From Alistipes sp. (GTDB lineage: Bacteria; Bacteroidota; Bacteroidia; Bacteroidales; Rikenellaceae): a stretch of 64,000 nt of DNA. The translations under genes and the position numbers were made by a program. The stretch is taken from contig JAGBCY010000028.1 in NCBI GenBank assembly GCA_017937765.1, forward strand, positions 1-64,000, read 5' to 3'. Below the pieces are notes generated by a model. It saw only the letters and a program-made list of their open reading frames with translations. It did not search any database and was not told where the DNA came from. Shown in pieces: positions 45,936 through 54,492 of this stretch (within the stretch, counting starts at the first letter, position 1; the number at the start of each line of letters is the position of its first letter).

Positions 45936-45940
45936 ATCTC

Positions 45941-46114
45941 CTATTTATCAACTCCATTCATCATCTGAACAGCCACAATATATGCGCCCAACATCTGACC
46001 CACCTGCTTTTGACAGGCTGCAAACTCAGAGCCCTGCATCGCGAGTCCTTGAGCCATCAACTCGCCCTGATTTACAAACGAGTTCAGTCGTGGGTGTTCA
46101 GTGTAATAGTTCAT
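45941..46114 (-). CDS. Small ORF of 57 codons upstream of the purine operon
   Basis: An intact ATG-to-TAG frame of 57 residues, beginning MNYYTEHPRL and ending MMNGVDK, not recognised as any family. It contains seven glutamines and seven methionines, is not strongly hydrophobic, and looks helical. A -7-like TACCTTTG ends only five bases before the ATG, so the transcript would be almost leaderless. It lies 73 bases before purE with a hairpin between. It may be a real small protein or a leader peptide; coding status rests on the clean frame and context only. Confidence 0.5.
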   Translation of the reverse strand: MNYYTEHPRLNSFVNQGELMAQGLAMQGSEFAACQKQVGQMLGAYIVAVQMMNGVDK

Positions 46115-46119
46115 AGCGA

Positions 46120-46127
46120 CAAAGGTA
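46120..46127 (-). promoter_or_regulatory. -7 element before the small ORF
   Basis: TACCTTTG on the minus strand, five bases before the small ORF's ATG. It is the only promoter-like site found upstream of the purine operon. The 46128-46207 stretch shows only a T/A-rich run and a short hairpin overlapping the pnuT stop. Confidence 0.45.
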
Positions 46128-46207
46128 GCATTTTTTTCGCGATTTAAAAAGTGCCCGACACACTTTTTTCAACTTTTTTTTAACAATCCTTGTCGCCCGC
46201 TCCGGCT

Positions 46208-46786
46208 TTAGCCGGCCATAACCCTACGACACTCCCGTCGCCAACGCATATAACCGGCCACAGCGAGCACGCAGTAGAGCGTGTAGAGCAGTGCCGTAAG
46301 CGGGATGCCCTTGTAGAAATAGAGCCCCACGCTAATCATATCGACGACAAGCCATACGAGCCACTGTTCCACCAACTTACGCGAAAGCATCCACGTAGCC
46401 ACAACGCATAACGCAGTCGACATCGAATCGAGGAACGGAACGCTACTATCGGTAAACTGCGTAAGAACGAAGTAGATCACAACGTGCAACACAGCATAGA
46501 CAGCGACGAGTGGCAAAATCCACCTAACGGGCGTATGCTTGATGCTTCCCGACTTCTCGTCCTTAGAATTACGCTTCCACACCACGAGGCCGTAGATTGC
46601 AGCCAGCAAATAGTAGAGTTGCATCGCCGCATCTGCATAGATTCCCGAATTGAGATAGAGCGTACCGTGGGTGATAGCCATAAGAGCACTTACGACCCAC
46701 ACCCAGATGTTCGCCTTATACTCCAGCCACAGATATATTAGGCCGAGCGTCGTACCCACAATTTGCAGTATCGATGACCAATCCAT
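46208..46786 (-). CDS. pnuT: PnuC-family transporter, probable thiamine transporter PnuT
   Basis: A 192-residue inner-membrane protein of the PnuC fold with about seven helices; LQIVGTTLGLIYLWLEYK, NSGIYADAAMQLYYLL and WLVWLVVDMISVGLYFYKG are PnuC-type segments. PnuC proteins carry nicotinamide riboside, but this gene sits 23 bases after a TonB receptor under a TPP riboswitch. The same arrangement in Bacteroides is a thiamine uptake unit, so PnuT is the better call. Substrate assignment is by context. Confidence 0.87.
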   Translation of the reverse strand: MDWSSILQIVGTTLGLIYLWLEYKANIWVWVVSALMAITHGTLYLNSGIYADAAMQLYYLLAAIYGLVVWKRNSKDEKSGSIKHTPVRWILPLVAVYAVLHVVIYFVLTQFTDSSVPFLDSMSTALCVVATWMLSRKLVEQWLVWLVVDMISVGLYFYKGIPLTALLYTLYCVLAVAGYMRWRRECRRVMAG

Positions 46787-46809
46787 CGTAGAGTTTATAT
46801 AGAGTTTTG

Positions 46810-49050
46810 TTAAAAGTTAATTGTCACGTTTGCCAAAAAGTTAATCGGAGCCTGCGGGAAGTAGAAGGCCTCGTCGTAACGCTCCCCGTCCCACATATAC
46901 GAATAACCATAACCATTTGACTCATAGAGTGTAGAGAATAGGTTTTCGATACGTAGTCCGAAGCGAACCCTACGCTCATCCTTCGATTTAAGCGTGTATC
47001 CCAAATCGACGTTTGTGACACAGTAGGCATCCAACGACAAAGCCTCTATTTCGTTATTAGTAAAGTACTGTTTACCAACATACTGCGTATGCCACAAGGC
47101 ATCAAAGCCGCCAACGTGAAAATCTGCCGACACCGAGCCCATAACCGAGGGCGAATAGGAGATTGTCATCGTACCGAGATTTTTACCAAATGTTGGGCTA
47201 TCTTTCAACTCATCGATATAGTTGCGAATCTTATTCTGCGACAGCGTAGCATTGGCCGCAAGCGTCAGCCATCGTGTCGTTCTCCACGACACCATAAACT
47301 CCACACCGCGACGGAAGCTATCCTCGACATTCGTATTCAAAGCATCGTCGCCATCGTTGACCATACCAGTGGCCACCAACTGGTTGTGGTAGAGCATATA
47401 GTAGAGATTCACACCTGCCGTCACGCGCGACGAAGTGAAGGTGTATCCAAGCTCGATATCGACGAGGCGTTCGGGCTTAGGATAGCTATCATCGGCCGAA
47501 AACATATAGCGGTCGGTAAAATCCGAGCGCGTAGGTTCGCGGTGCGCCACAGCCACCGAAGCAAAGGCATTGTGTCTGTCCGCCACGTAGCTGATGCCGA
47601 GACGAGGATTAAGGAAGTCGTAGCATTCATCGACGTCGATAGGCTGCATCGCCACACCCTCATCACCCCAGATAGCATTATCGTTAGTGCCCCACGCCTT
47701 GTAATGGACGTAGCGATACTGCATATCACCAAAGAGGTGCAACTCGCCGTTACCGCTATGCACCACCCAATCGGCACGCACAAAGGCATTGGCATCCTGC
47801 TTCGTCACGTCGTTATCGTACCAACGTCCCGCAGCGTCACTCGTAGCTAAGCCATCAACCCACGACAACGTACCCCAGTGCGGGCAAGTATAGTAACTCC
47901 ACGAGCCTCCAAAGGTAAGGTTCAGACGAGAGGTGTTGTAGGTAGCCGCAGCATTCAATCCCCCGAGGTGGTTGCGCATAATCTTATGGCGAATAAGGTC
48001 GGCCTGCTCTATATCCGTTCTAAGGTTGGTATATCCCGCCAACCACGCATCCTCCTTGTACTGGTTGTAGTAGCCGTAGCCATAGGTATAGAAGAGCGTA
48101 GCGTTTAGCTGCCAACGATTATCGAAGCGGTGGTTTACGACGAGCTGATTATTGAGCTGAAGGTAGTTATCCGTCTGGTCGTCGTAGTAATCCACGTGCG
48201 TACCATCTGCCAAGACGTAAGGACCATCCGATGTGGTGTACTGACCCGAGGTGTGATACCTACGGCCATAGAGCCTCATCTCCTCCCTCGACACTCCGTT
48301 GTAGGTAAGATAGGTCTTTGCCGCGCCACCAAACGACAACAACTTTATCTTGGTATTATCGTCGTAGTAGCCTGCCTGCACCATATAGCTCTTCAGATCC
48401 GTGGCTCCGCGGTCGATATATCCATCCGAGCCGATATGCGTAAGGCGAGCATCAACAACCCAGTGGTCGTGCATAAGCCCCGAGGAGATATGCAACGCCT
48501 GCTTATTGGTGTTGTACGAGCCATACGACAGCGATGCCGAGCCGTTGAAGTGTGTGGTGAGGGCATCCGTCGTCATCGACACCGAGCCACCAAAGGCTCC
48601 CGTACCGTTTGTCGATACACCCGCTCCGCGTTGCACCTGCACCGAGCCTACCGACGAGATAAGGTCGGGCGTATCGTACCAGTAGACCGAGTGCGAGTCG
48701 GGATTATTCATCGCCACACCGTTGATGGTCACATTGATACGTGTGGCATCCGTACCGCGCAGGCGAATGGACGTAGCACCGATGCCGATACCCGTCTCGT
48801 TGGTTGCAATCATCGAGGGGGTAAGCGCGAGGGCCGTGGGTATATCCGTGCCATAGCTCGAGCGCACGATGTCAGCTTCGTTGAGTATATTCTGCGCGAC
48901 AGGTGTCGAGCGTCGCGCCGAGGTGGTCTGCACCTCGACAAGTTCGATGTCGTAGTTACGTAGTGAGTCAATACTCTCCTCCACGCCCTCGGCGCGGAGT
49001 GCCGTCATAGATAGAAGTGTTACGGCAAAAAAACAAAAAATCCTTTTCAT
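46810..49050 (-). CDS. TonB-dependent outer membrane receptor, probable thiamine receptor
   Basis: A 746-residue outer-membrane receptor with a signal peptide (1-20). The plug domain spans about 45-160 (ATSIRLRGTDATRINVTINGVAMNN, read in parts; VQVQRGAGVSTNGTGAFGGS), followed by a 22-strand barrel ending in FLANVTINF with the terminal Phe. No carboxypeptidase-like N-terminal domain, so it is not SusC-type. It should import thiamine or a derivative with TonB energy, inferred from the TPP riboswitch in its leader and the PnuC-family gene after it. Confidence 0.9.
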   Translation of the reverse strand: MKRIFCFFAVTLLSMTALRAEGVEESIDSLRNYDIELVEVQTTSARRSTPVAQNILNEADIVRSSYGTDIPTALALTPSMIATNETGIGIGATSIRLRGTDATRINVTINGVAMNNPDSHSVYWYDTPDLISSVGSVQVQRGAGVSTNGTGAFGGSVSMTTDALTTHFNGSASLSYGSYNTNKQALHISSGLMHDHWVVDARLTHIGSDGYIDRGATDLKSYMVQAGYYDDNTKIKLLSFGGAAKTYLTYNGVSREEMRLYGRRYHTSGQYTTSDGPYVLADGTHVDYYDDQTDNYLQLNNQLVVNHRFDNRWQLNATLFYTYGYGYYNQYKEDAWLAGYTNLRTDIEQADLIRHKIMRNHLGGLNAAATYNTSRLNLTFGGSWSYYTCPHWGTLSWVDGLATSDAAGRWYDNDVTKQDANAFVRADWVVHSGNGELHLFGDMQYRYVHYKAWGTNDNAIWGDEGVAMQPIDVDECYDFLNPRLGISYVADRHNAFASVAVAHREPTRSDFTDRYMFSADDSYPKPERLVDIELGYTFTSSRVTAGVNLYYMLYHNQLVATGMVNDGDDALNTNVEDSFRRGVEFMVSWRTTRWLTLAANATLSQNKIRNYIDELKDSPTFGKNLGTMTISYSPSVMGSVSADFHVGGFDALWHTQYVGKQYFTNNEIEALSLDAYCVTNVDLGYTLKSKDERRVRFGLRIENLFSTLYESNGYGYSYMWDGERYDEAFYFPQAPINFLANVTINF

Positions 49051-49091
49051 ACTTTTAATTAGTTAAGTTGAAAAGGGGCAATAATAAGATA

Positions 49092-49262
49092 TGTCCTATC
49101 CCGGTCTCGGCATTACCCGTATCCGGTGCGATGGGTCTAATCTCAGCCACTTGGCTTCACTACACTCGCCGCGTGGCTGACCAACACTATCTGTTGACTT
49201 ACCACAATAGGCGCAGATTGCCGGCTTAATCTGCGAAGTAGTGAAGGAGTAGCACCCCTTAT
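49092..49262 (-). ncRNA. TPP riboswitch (THI element) with enlarged P3
   Basis: On the minus strand the aptamer core is present in order: AAGGGGTGC (about 49252-49260), CTGAGA (49141-49146), GACCC, and CACCGGATACGGGTAATGCCG with the invariant GGTAATGCC and a CCGG/CCGG P4 helix. P3 is a 9-bp helix (49238-49246 with 49155-49163) holding a large insert: an 8-bp hairpin (49212-49219 with 49228-49235) and more. It should reduce receptor/PnuT expression when TPP is abundant. It ends about 40 bases before the receptor ATG, so control is probably translational. Confidence 0.88.
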
Positions 49263-49269
49263 GTAGCGA

Positions 49270-49301
49270 CAAAGGTAAACCATATTTTTGAAAAGTGCAA
49301 A
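49270..49301 (-). promoter_or_regulatory. Promoter of the thiamine uptake operon
   Basis: On the minus strand TTTG (49298-49301) and TACCTTTG (49270-49277) with a 20-base spacer, placing the start a few bases before the riboswitch. Confidence 0.75.
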
Positions 49302-49328
49302 CCTTCATTAAATATTTACAATTAATTC

Positions 49329-49449
49329 CTTGATTATCTCGATTACTTTTCGTAACTTTGCCGTTGCTACGACAATCCTACTACATTATGGCTCTACAAC
49401 ATCGAAAGTCTCAAGTAGTGGGAGTTCAGCAGTTTTTTTCGTATTTTTG
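49329..49449 (+). promoter_or_regulatory. Two candidate promoters for the LRR lipoprotein gene
   Basis: Candidate one: CTTG at 49329-49332 and TAACTTTG at 49353-49360 (20-base spacer). Candidate two: TATTTTTG at 49442-49449, closer to the ATG at 49492 but without a -33. Nothing else is seen between 49302 and 49491. Confidence 0.5.
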
Positions 49450-49491
49450 CAATGTGTATTGTTTAGCCACCAATCTAAATATCCATCGACT

Positions 49492-50982
49492 ATGAAACGT
49501 CTCCTAATCATAATAGCTCTGCCGCTAATCTTGGCATCGTGCTGGAAGGAGTGGACCGAATCCGACACACCATCGAAGCACGTGATCTACTACACGACAT
49601 CGGATGGCGAGGTCGCACACCTGCATATGCAACCCTTAAGTGCTCTATATTTCAACCTCTTCTCCAACACCTACGAGAATGGCATAGGTACCATAACCTT
49701 CAGGCGCGACATCACGGCCATCTACGACGATATGTTTGAGTACGCCCGTCTTACGAGCGTGACACTCCCCGAGAGTGTAACAAGCATTGGAGATGGTGCA
49801 TTTCGGTCGTGCGACAAGCTCGCCCTTGTAACGATTCCCGATGGTGTAAGCCATATCGGCAGCCACGCCTTTAGCTGTTGCAATAGCCTCACAGATATCA
49901 TTACCTCCCCAAACATAACCACAATCGAGGAATACACATACGTCAGATGTATGAGACTAACCGAGTTAACAATCCCCGAGGGCATCACCACGATAAATGG
50001 GCACGCCTTCGAGGACTGCTACAACCTCAAAAGCATCACACTCCCCGAGAGTCTTACTACGCTACGCGAAGCCCCCTTTTCGGGATGCGACAATCTCGAA
50101 GCCTTTAGTGGCAAGTTTGCATCCGACGACGGCAAGTATCTCCACAGCGCGAGCACACTCCTTGCCATCGCCCCGGCAGACGTTACAGAGTACTCTATAC
50201 CGGAGTCGATAACCGAGATAGGAGATTACGCCTTGAGTGGTTGTAAAAACATCACGTGCATCACGCTCCACGGCGACGTAACCGCGATTGGCGAGGGGGC
50301 GTTCTATGGTTGCGAATCGCTCGCAAGCATAAACCTTCCCCAAGGCATCACACGATTGGGCACAGAGGCATTCAGCGAATGCCATAATATTAAGGATATA
50401 GTTATTCCGAGTAACATCTGCACAATTGAAGCTCTCACCTTTTTCAACTGTCATAGTCTAAAAAGAGTAACGATTCCCGAGAGTATTAAGTCAATTGAGA
50501 ACAACGCATTTAGTGGCTGTGCCTACCTTACAGACATCACTATCCCAAAGAGTGTGATAGCAATCGGAAGCGGAGCATTTTCCAACTGCCACAGCATTAA
50601 GGATATCATCATACCGGAGAGTATTACAAAAATAGATGAATACACGTTCCAAGGCTGTCAATCCCTCGAAAGCATTACCCTACCGAGCAGCCTCCGAACC
50701 ATCGGATACAAGGCCTTCTTCTACTGCCGCGCCTTACGCGAGGTGACCATCCCTGAGGGTGTAACGACTATTGGTGACTCGGCATTCGCGCACTGCGAAT
50801 GGCTCGAGGCAGTACACTGCACATCTACCACGCCTCCAACTATCAGTGACAACACATTCTCGGAGTGTGCCAAAGGACTTACGATATACGTACCCGTAGG
50901 CTGCGGACAAAATTACAAGAGCACGAAGGGCTGGAGCAACTATGCCGACGCCATCGTAGAGCGTAACCCGTCAGCCAATTAA
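49492..50982 (+). CDS. BspA-type leucine-rich repeat lipoprotein
   Basis: A 496-residue lipoprotein from the ATG at 49492, signal ending ILASC with lipidated Cys17; an in-frame upstream start at 49330 would bury the signal. Almost the whole chain is BspA-type repeats of about 23 residues with the core ITIPESVTxIGxxAFxxC, here as TLPESVTSIGDGAFRSC, TIPDGVSHIGSHAFSCC and so on (about 14 copies). The tail IYVPVGCGQNYKSTKGW matches those of the lipoproteins at 4436 and 23712. There is no extra C-terminal module. Probably a surface adhesin-like protein. Confidence 0.88.
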   Translation: MKRLLIIIALPLILASCWKEWTESDTPSKHVIYYTTSDGEVAHLHMQPLSALYFNLFSNTYENGIGTITFRRDITAIYDDMFEYARLTSVTLPESVTSIGDGAFRSCDKLALVTIPDGVSHIGSHAFSCCNSLTDIITSPNITTIEEYTYVRCMRLTELTIPEGITTINGHAFEDCYNLKSITLPESLTTLREAPFSGCDNLEAFSGKFASDDGKYLHSASTLLAIAPADVTEYSIPESITEIGDYALSGCKNITCITLHGDVTAIGEGAFYGCESLASINLPQGITRLGTEAFSECHNIKDIVIPSNICTIEALTFFNCHSLKRVTIPESIKSIENNAFSGCAYLTDITIPKSVIAIGSGAFSNCHSIKDIIIPESITKIDEYTFQGCQSLESITLPSSLRTIGYKAFFYCRALREVTIPEGVTTIGDSAFAHCEWLEAVHCTSTTPPTISDNTFSECAKGLTIYVPVGCGQNYKSTKGWSNYADAIVERNPSAN

Positions 50983-51008
50983 TCGGTAAGCGAATGCGAA
51001 CAACAGAT

Positions 51009-51047
51009 AGAGATTGCCAGCCCGCGAGGCGAGCAGTCTCTGTTTTT
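51009..51047 (+). terminator. Terminator of the LRR lipoprotein gene
   Basis: A 9-bp stem (51009-51017 with 51033-51041, one wobble) with a GC-rich loop, followed by GTTTTTATT. Confidence 0.75.
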
Positions 51048-51082
51048 ATTCTCCTTCCACGCCATCCTATACGCGCGTGCGA

Positions 51083-51113
51083 TTTGCTTATTCAATTTTT
51101 ATTTGTATCTTTG
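51083..51113 (+). promoter_or_regulatory. Promoter of the rpe operon
   Basis: TTTG (51083-51086) and TATCTTTG (51106-51113) with a 19-base spacer: the best consensus match in the window. Confidence 0.85.
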
Positions 51114-51153
51114 TCAAAATATAAAGATACAAAGCCTAAAACAACCTAAGACT

Positions 51154-51807
51154 ATGAAACGAATTATTGCACCGTCGGTACTCTCGGCCGACTTCGGAAA
51201 CCTCAACCGCGATATGGAGATGCTCAACCACTCGCAGGCCGAGTGGGTACACGTCGACGTTATGGATGGCGTCTTTGTACCCAACATCTCGTTTGGCTTC
51301 CCGCTTATGAAGCCACTGCGTAAGGGTACCGAGAAGGTGCTCGACGTGCATCTTATGATTACTGCTCCCGAGAAGTATGTGGAGCGTTTCGTTGAGGCAG
51401 GTGCCGACTATGTCACCTTCCACTACGAGGCTACGGAGAATATCCAGCAGTGCATAGACCTCATCCGCAAAGCGGGTGCTAAGGTGGGCATCTCGATCAA
51501 GCCCGGCACCGAGCCCGAGGTCCTCGACAAGTGGCTCACGCAGCTCGACCTCATCCTTGTGATGAGCGTAGAGCCCGGCTTCGGTGGTCAGAAGTTTATG
51601 CCATCGTCTATTGCCAAGTGCGAGTACCTCTCGAAGAAGAAGCAGGAGCTCGGCCTCGGCGACCTCATTATAGAGGTAGATGGCGGCATTTCGGCCTCGA
51701 ACTCACGACTACTCTTCGACGCAGGAGCCGAGGCATTGGTTGCTGGCAGCTCTGTATTTGGAGCCGAGAGCCCCGAGCAGGCAATCATAGATATGCTCAA
51801 CTCATAA
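51154..51807 (+). CDS. rpe: Ribulose-phosphate 3-epimerase
   Basis: It interconverts ribulose 5-phosphate and xylulose 5-phosphate in the pentose phosphate pathway. A 217-residue TIM barrel from the ATG at 51154. Metal ligands and catalytic residues lie in SVLSADFGNL, HVDVMDGVFVPN, DVHLMI and IEVDGGIS. An in-frame ATG at 51103 overlaps the promoter and is rejected. First gene of a plus-strand operon with abc-F, rlmB and ygjP. Confidence 0.97.
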   Translation: MKRIIAPSVLSADFGNLNRDMEMLNHSQAEWVHVDVMDGVFVPNISFGFPLMKPLRKGTEKVLDVHLMITAPEKYVERFVEAGADYVTFHYEATENIQQCIDLIRKAGAKVGISIKPGTEPEVLDKWLTQLDLILVMSVEPGFGGQKFMPSSIAKCEYLSKKKQELGLGDLIIEVDGGISASNSRLLFDAGAEALVAGSSVFGAESPEQAIIDMLNS

Positions 51808-51817
51808 TCCACCTACG

Positions 51818-53743
51818 ATGATTTCGCTCGACAACCTATCCATAAGCTACGGAGGCTGGACCCTCTTCGACGGCATATCGTTTATGATCAACCCTAAGGA
51901 CCGCATAGGCCTTGTGGGTAAAAATGGTGCAGGCAAGACCACACTCTTGCGCGTCATCACTGGCGAGCAGCAGCCCACCGAGGGTGCTGTCACCATCAAT
52001 GGCGAGTGTACAATCGGCTACCTCCCGCAGCAGATGCGCGTGGCCGACACCACCACGCTTGTCGCCGAGACTGCTAAGGCCTTCGACGAAGTGCTCCGTA
52101 TCGAGGCCGACATCGAGCGTCTCACTACCGAGATCGCCTCGCGCACGGACTACGAGACAGAGGAGTATGCCGAGCTTATTCATCGTCTTAACGACGCCAA
52201 CGACCGCTACCACATCCTCGGTGGCGACACACGTGAGGCTGACATCGAGCGCACGCTCCTCGGCCTCGGTTTTAAGCGCACCGACTTCGAGCGTCCCACA
52301 CGCGAGTTCTCGGGCGGCTGGCGTATGCGTATCGAGTTAGCAAAGTTGCTACTTCGCCGTCCCTCGATTTTCCTCCTCGATGAGCCCACGAACCACCTCG
52401 ACATCGAGAGCATCCAGTGGCTGGAGGAGTACCTCAAAAATTATAACGGCGCAGTGCTTCTAATCTCGCACGATAGAGCCTTCCTCGACAACGTGACGAC
52501 CCGCACGGTGGAGCTATCGTTAGGCAAGATCTACGACTACAAGGTGCCCTACTCGAAGTATGTAGTGCTGCGTGCCGAACGTCGAGAGCAGCAGATGGCG
52601 GCCTACGAGAATCAGCAACGTATGATCGAAAAGACCGAGGAGTTTATCGAGAAGTTCCGCTATAAGCCGACGAAGAGCAATCAGGTGCAATCGCGCATCA
52701 AGCAGCTCGAGAAGATCGACCGCATCGAGGTCGACGAAGAGGACCTATCGCGTCTGAACATCAAGTTCCCACCTGCGCCACGTTCGGGCCAGATCGTTGC
52801 CGACATCAAGGGCGTGGGCAAGGCCTTCGGACCGAAGCGCGTATTCAGCAATGCGGAGTTTACAATCGAGCGTGGTCAGAAGATCGCCCTCGTAGGTCGT
52901 AATGGCGAGGGTAAGACGACGCTTGCTCGTATGCTTATCGGTGAGTTGGAGCCCACCGAAGGCGAGATAAAGATTGGTGCAAACGTCAACATCGGCTACT
53001 ACGCCCAGAATCAAGATGACCTTATGGATGGCGAGTTCACGGTATTCGACACGCTCGACCGTGTTGCCGTGGGCGACATCCGCACGCGTCTGAGGGATAT
53101 CCTCGGAGCCTTTCTCTTCCGCGGTGAGGATATTGACAAGAAGGTCAAGGTGTTATCGGGTGGCGAGCGTTCGCGCTTGGCCATGGCGCGACTAATGCTC
53201 GAGCCATACAACCTCCTTGTCCTCGATGAGCCGACGAACCATATGGATATGCGCTCGAAGGATATTCTTAAAAATGCCCTTCAGAAGTACGACGGCACCG
53301 TGGTCGTTGTATCGCACGACCGAGAGTTCCTCGACGGCCTTGTCGACCGTATCTACGAGTTCCGCGATGGCGGCGTGAGGGAGTATCTCGGCGATATATG
53401 GTATTTCCTCGAGAAGCGCAAGGTGGAGTCTTTGCAGGAGATTGAGCGTCACGACAAACCAGTGGCCAAGACTGAGGAGACGACAAACAGCGGCAAGCTA
53501 AGCTACGAGCAGAAAAAGGAGCAGGAGAAGCTCCTGCGTAAGCTACGCAAGACAGTGGAGACCATCGAGGCGGAGCTTGCAGATGTCGAGCGCGAGATTG
53601 CAGCATATGATGCTCGCTTTGCCATAGCAACGGAGTATAACGCCGATGATTACACCAAGTACAATGTCCTCAAGGAGCGTTACGACCACCTTATGCACGA
53701 GTGGGAGAAGGCCGTCTACGAGTTAGAAATTAGTAGTGAGTAA
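51818..53743 (+). CDS. ABC-F protein, YheS/YdiF-like
   Basis: A 641-residue soluble twin-cassette ATPase. Walker A GKNGAGKTT (34-42) and GRNGEGKTT near 365; signatures FSGGWRMR and LSGGERSR; both Walker B boxes LLDEPTNHLD/VLDEPTNHMD. The interdomain linker (KTEEFIEKFRYKPTKSNQVQSR) is the ribosome-contact element of translational ABC-F proteins. C-terminal coiled coil about 545-641. Likely acts on the ribosome; resistance function cannot be claimed. It starts 10 bases after rpe. Confidence 0.92.
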   Translation: MISLDNLSISYGGWTLFDGISFMINPKDRIGLVGKNGAGKTTLLRVITGEQQPTEGAVTINGECTIGYLPQQMRVADTTTLVAETAKAFDEVLRIEADIERLTTEIASRTDYETEEYAELIHRLNDANDRYHILGGDTREADIERTLLGLGFKRTDFERPTREFSGGWRMRIELAKLLLRRPSIFLLDEPTNHLDIESIQWLEEYLKNYNGAVLLISHDRAFLDNVTTRTVELSLGKIYDYKVPYSKYVVLRAERREQQMAAYENQQRMIEKTEEFIEKFRYKPTKSNQVQSRIKQLEKIDRIEVDEEDLSRLNIKFPPAPRSGQIVADIKGVGKAFGPKRVFSNAEFTIERGQKIALVGRNGEGKTTLARMLIGELEPTEGEIKIGANVNIGYYAQNQDDLMDGEFTVFDTLDRVAVGDIRTRLRDILGAFLFRGEDIDKKVKVLSGGERSRLAMARLMLEPYNLLVLDEPTNHMDMRSKDILKNALQKYDGTVVVVSHDREFLDGLVDRIYEFRDGGVREYLGDIWYFLEKRKVESLQEIERHDKPVAKTEETTNSGKLSYEQKKEQEKLLRKLRKTVETIEAELADVEREIAAYDARFAIATEYNADDYTKYNVLKERYDHLMHEWEKAVYELEISSE

Positions 53744-53760
53744 TTAGTAATTAGTAACAT

Positions 53761-54492
53761 ATGGAAAACATTATTTTCGGTATTCGCCCTGTTGCCGAGG
53801 CTATCGAGGCACGCAAGCAGATTGAGCGCATCTATGTAAAGAAGGGTGCCGATGGTCAGCTTATGAACGATCTGAAGGACCTTATGGCGCGCCACCACAT
53901 ACGTTGGCAGGAGGTTCCCATCGAGAAGCTCAACCGCCTTACGCGCGGCAACCATCAGGGCGTTGTCGCCCAGATTGCCGCTATTGAGTATGTGGAGCTC
54001 ACCGATATCCTCGAGCGTGTACCAGAGGATGAGACACCTCTTATCGTGGTATTCGACGGTGTTACCGACGTGCGCAACTTCGGAGGCATCGCCCGCTCAG
54101 CAGAGTGTGCCGGAGCTCACGGCCTAATCACTCCGTTGAAGAACTCGGCCCCCGTGAATGCCGATGCCATACGCTCCTCGGCAGGTGCCTTGCAGAACAT
54201 CCCTGTATGCCGTGTGGGTTCGATACGCAACACACTCAAGGCTTTGCAGACCGAGGGTTTCCAGATCGTTGCCGCCACGGAGAAGAGTCGCAAACTGCTC
54301 TACGATGCCGATTTCCGTAAGCCTACGGCCATTGTTATGGGTGCCGAGGATAAGGGTATATCTAAGGAGGTTCTTAAGCTCTGCGACGAGCAGCTCGCCA
54401 TTCCGCTCATCGGCCACACCGAGTCGTTGAACGTGGCAGCCGCAGCAGCCATTATGCTCTTCGAGGTTGTACGTCAGCGCATTGGCGACTAA
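53761..54492 (+). CDS. rlmB: 23S rRNA (guanosine-2'-O-)-methyltransferase RlmB, SPOUT family
   Basis: A 243-residue TrmH-type SPOUT enzyme that methylates the ribose of G2251 in 23S rRNA (E. coli numbering). N-terminal substrate-binding domain (FGIRPVAEAIEARKQIERIYV, in parts), then the knot motifs NVRNFGGIARSAECAGAHG, MGAEDKGIS and IPLIGHTESLNVAAAAAI. RlmB rather than another TrmH paralogue is inferred from length and the N-terminal domain. 17 bases after the ABC-F gene. Confidence 0.9.
   Translation: MENIIFGIRPVAEAIEARKQIERIYVKKGADGQLMNDLKDLMARHHIRWQEVPIEKLNRLTRGNHQGVVAQIAAIEYVELTDILERVPEDETPLIVVFDGVTDVRNFGGIARSAECAGAHGLITPLKNSAPVNADAIRSSAGALQNIPVCRVGSIRNTLKALQTEGFQIVAATEKSRKLLYDADFRKPTAIVMGAEDKGISKEVLKLCDEQLAIPLIGHTESLNVAAAAAIMLFEVVRQRIGD

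Noticed and set aside
46202..46215. Terminator overlapping the pnuT stop codon
   Set aside because: A short GC-rich hairpin is present, but no T run follows on the minus strand.
48130..48963. 277-codon plus-strand frame inside the TonB receptor gene
   Set aside because: It is antisense to a clear receptor gene; the His/Arg/Val-rich product resembles no family.
53741..53757. Short AGTAATT tandem repeat before rlmB
   Set aside because: Only two to three copies of a low-complexity AT-rich unit; no function can be argued.
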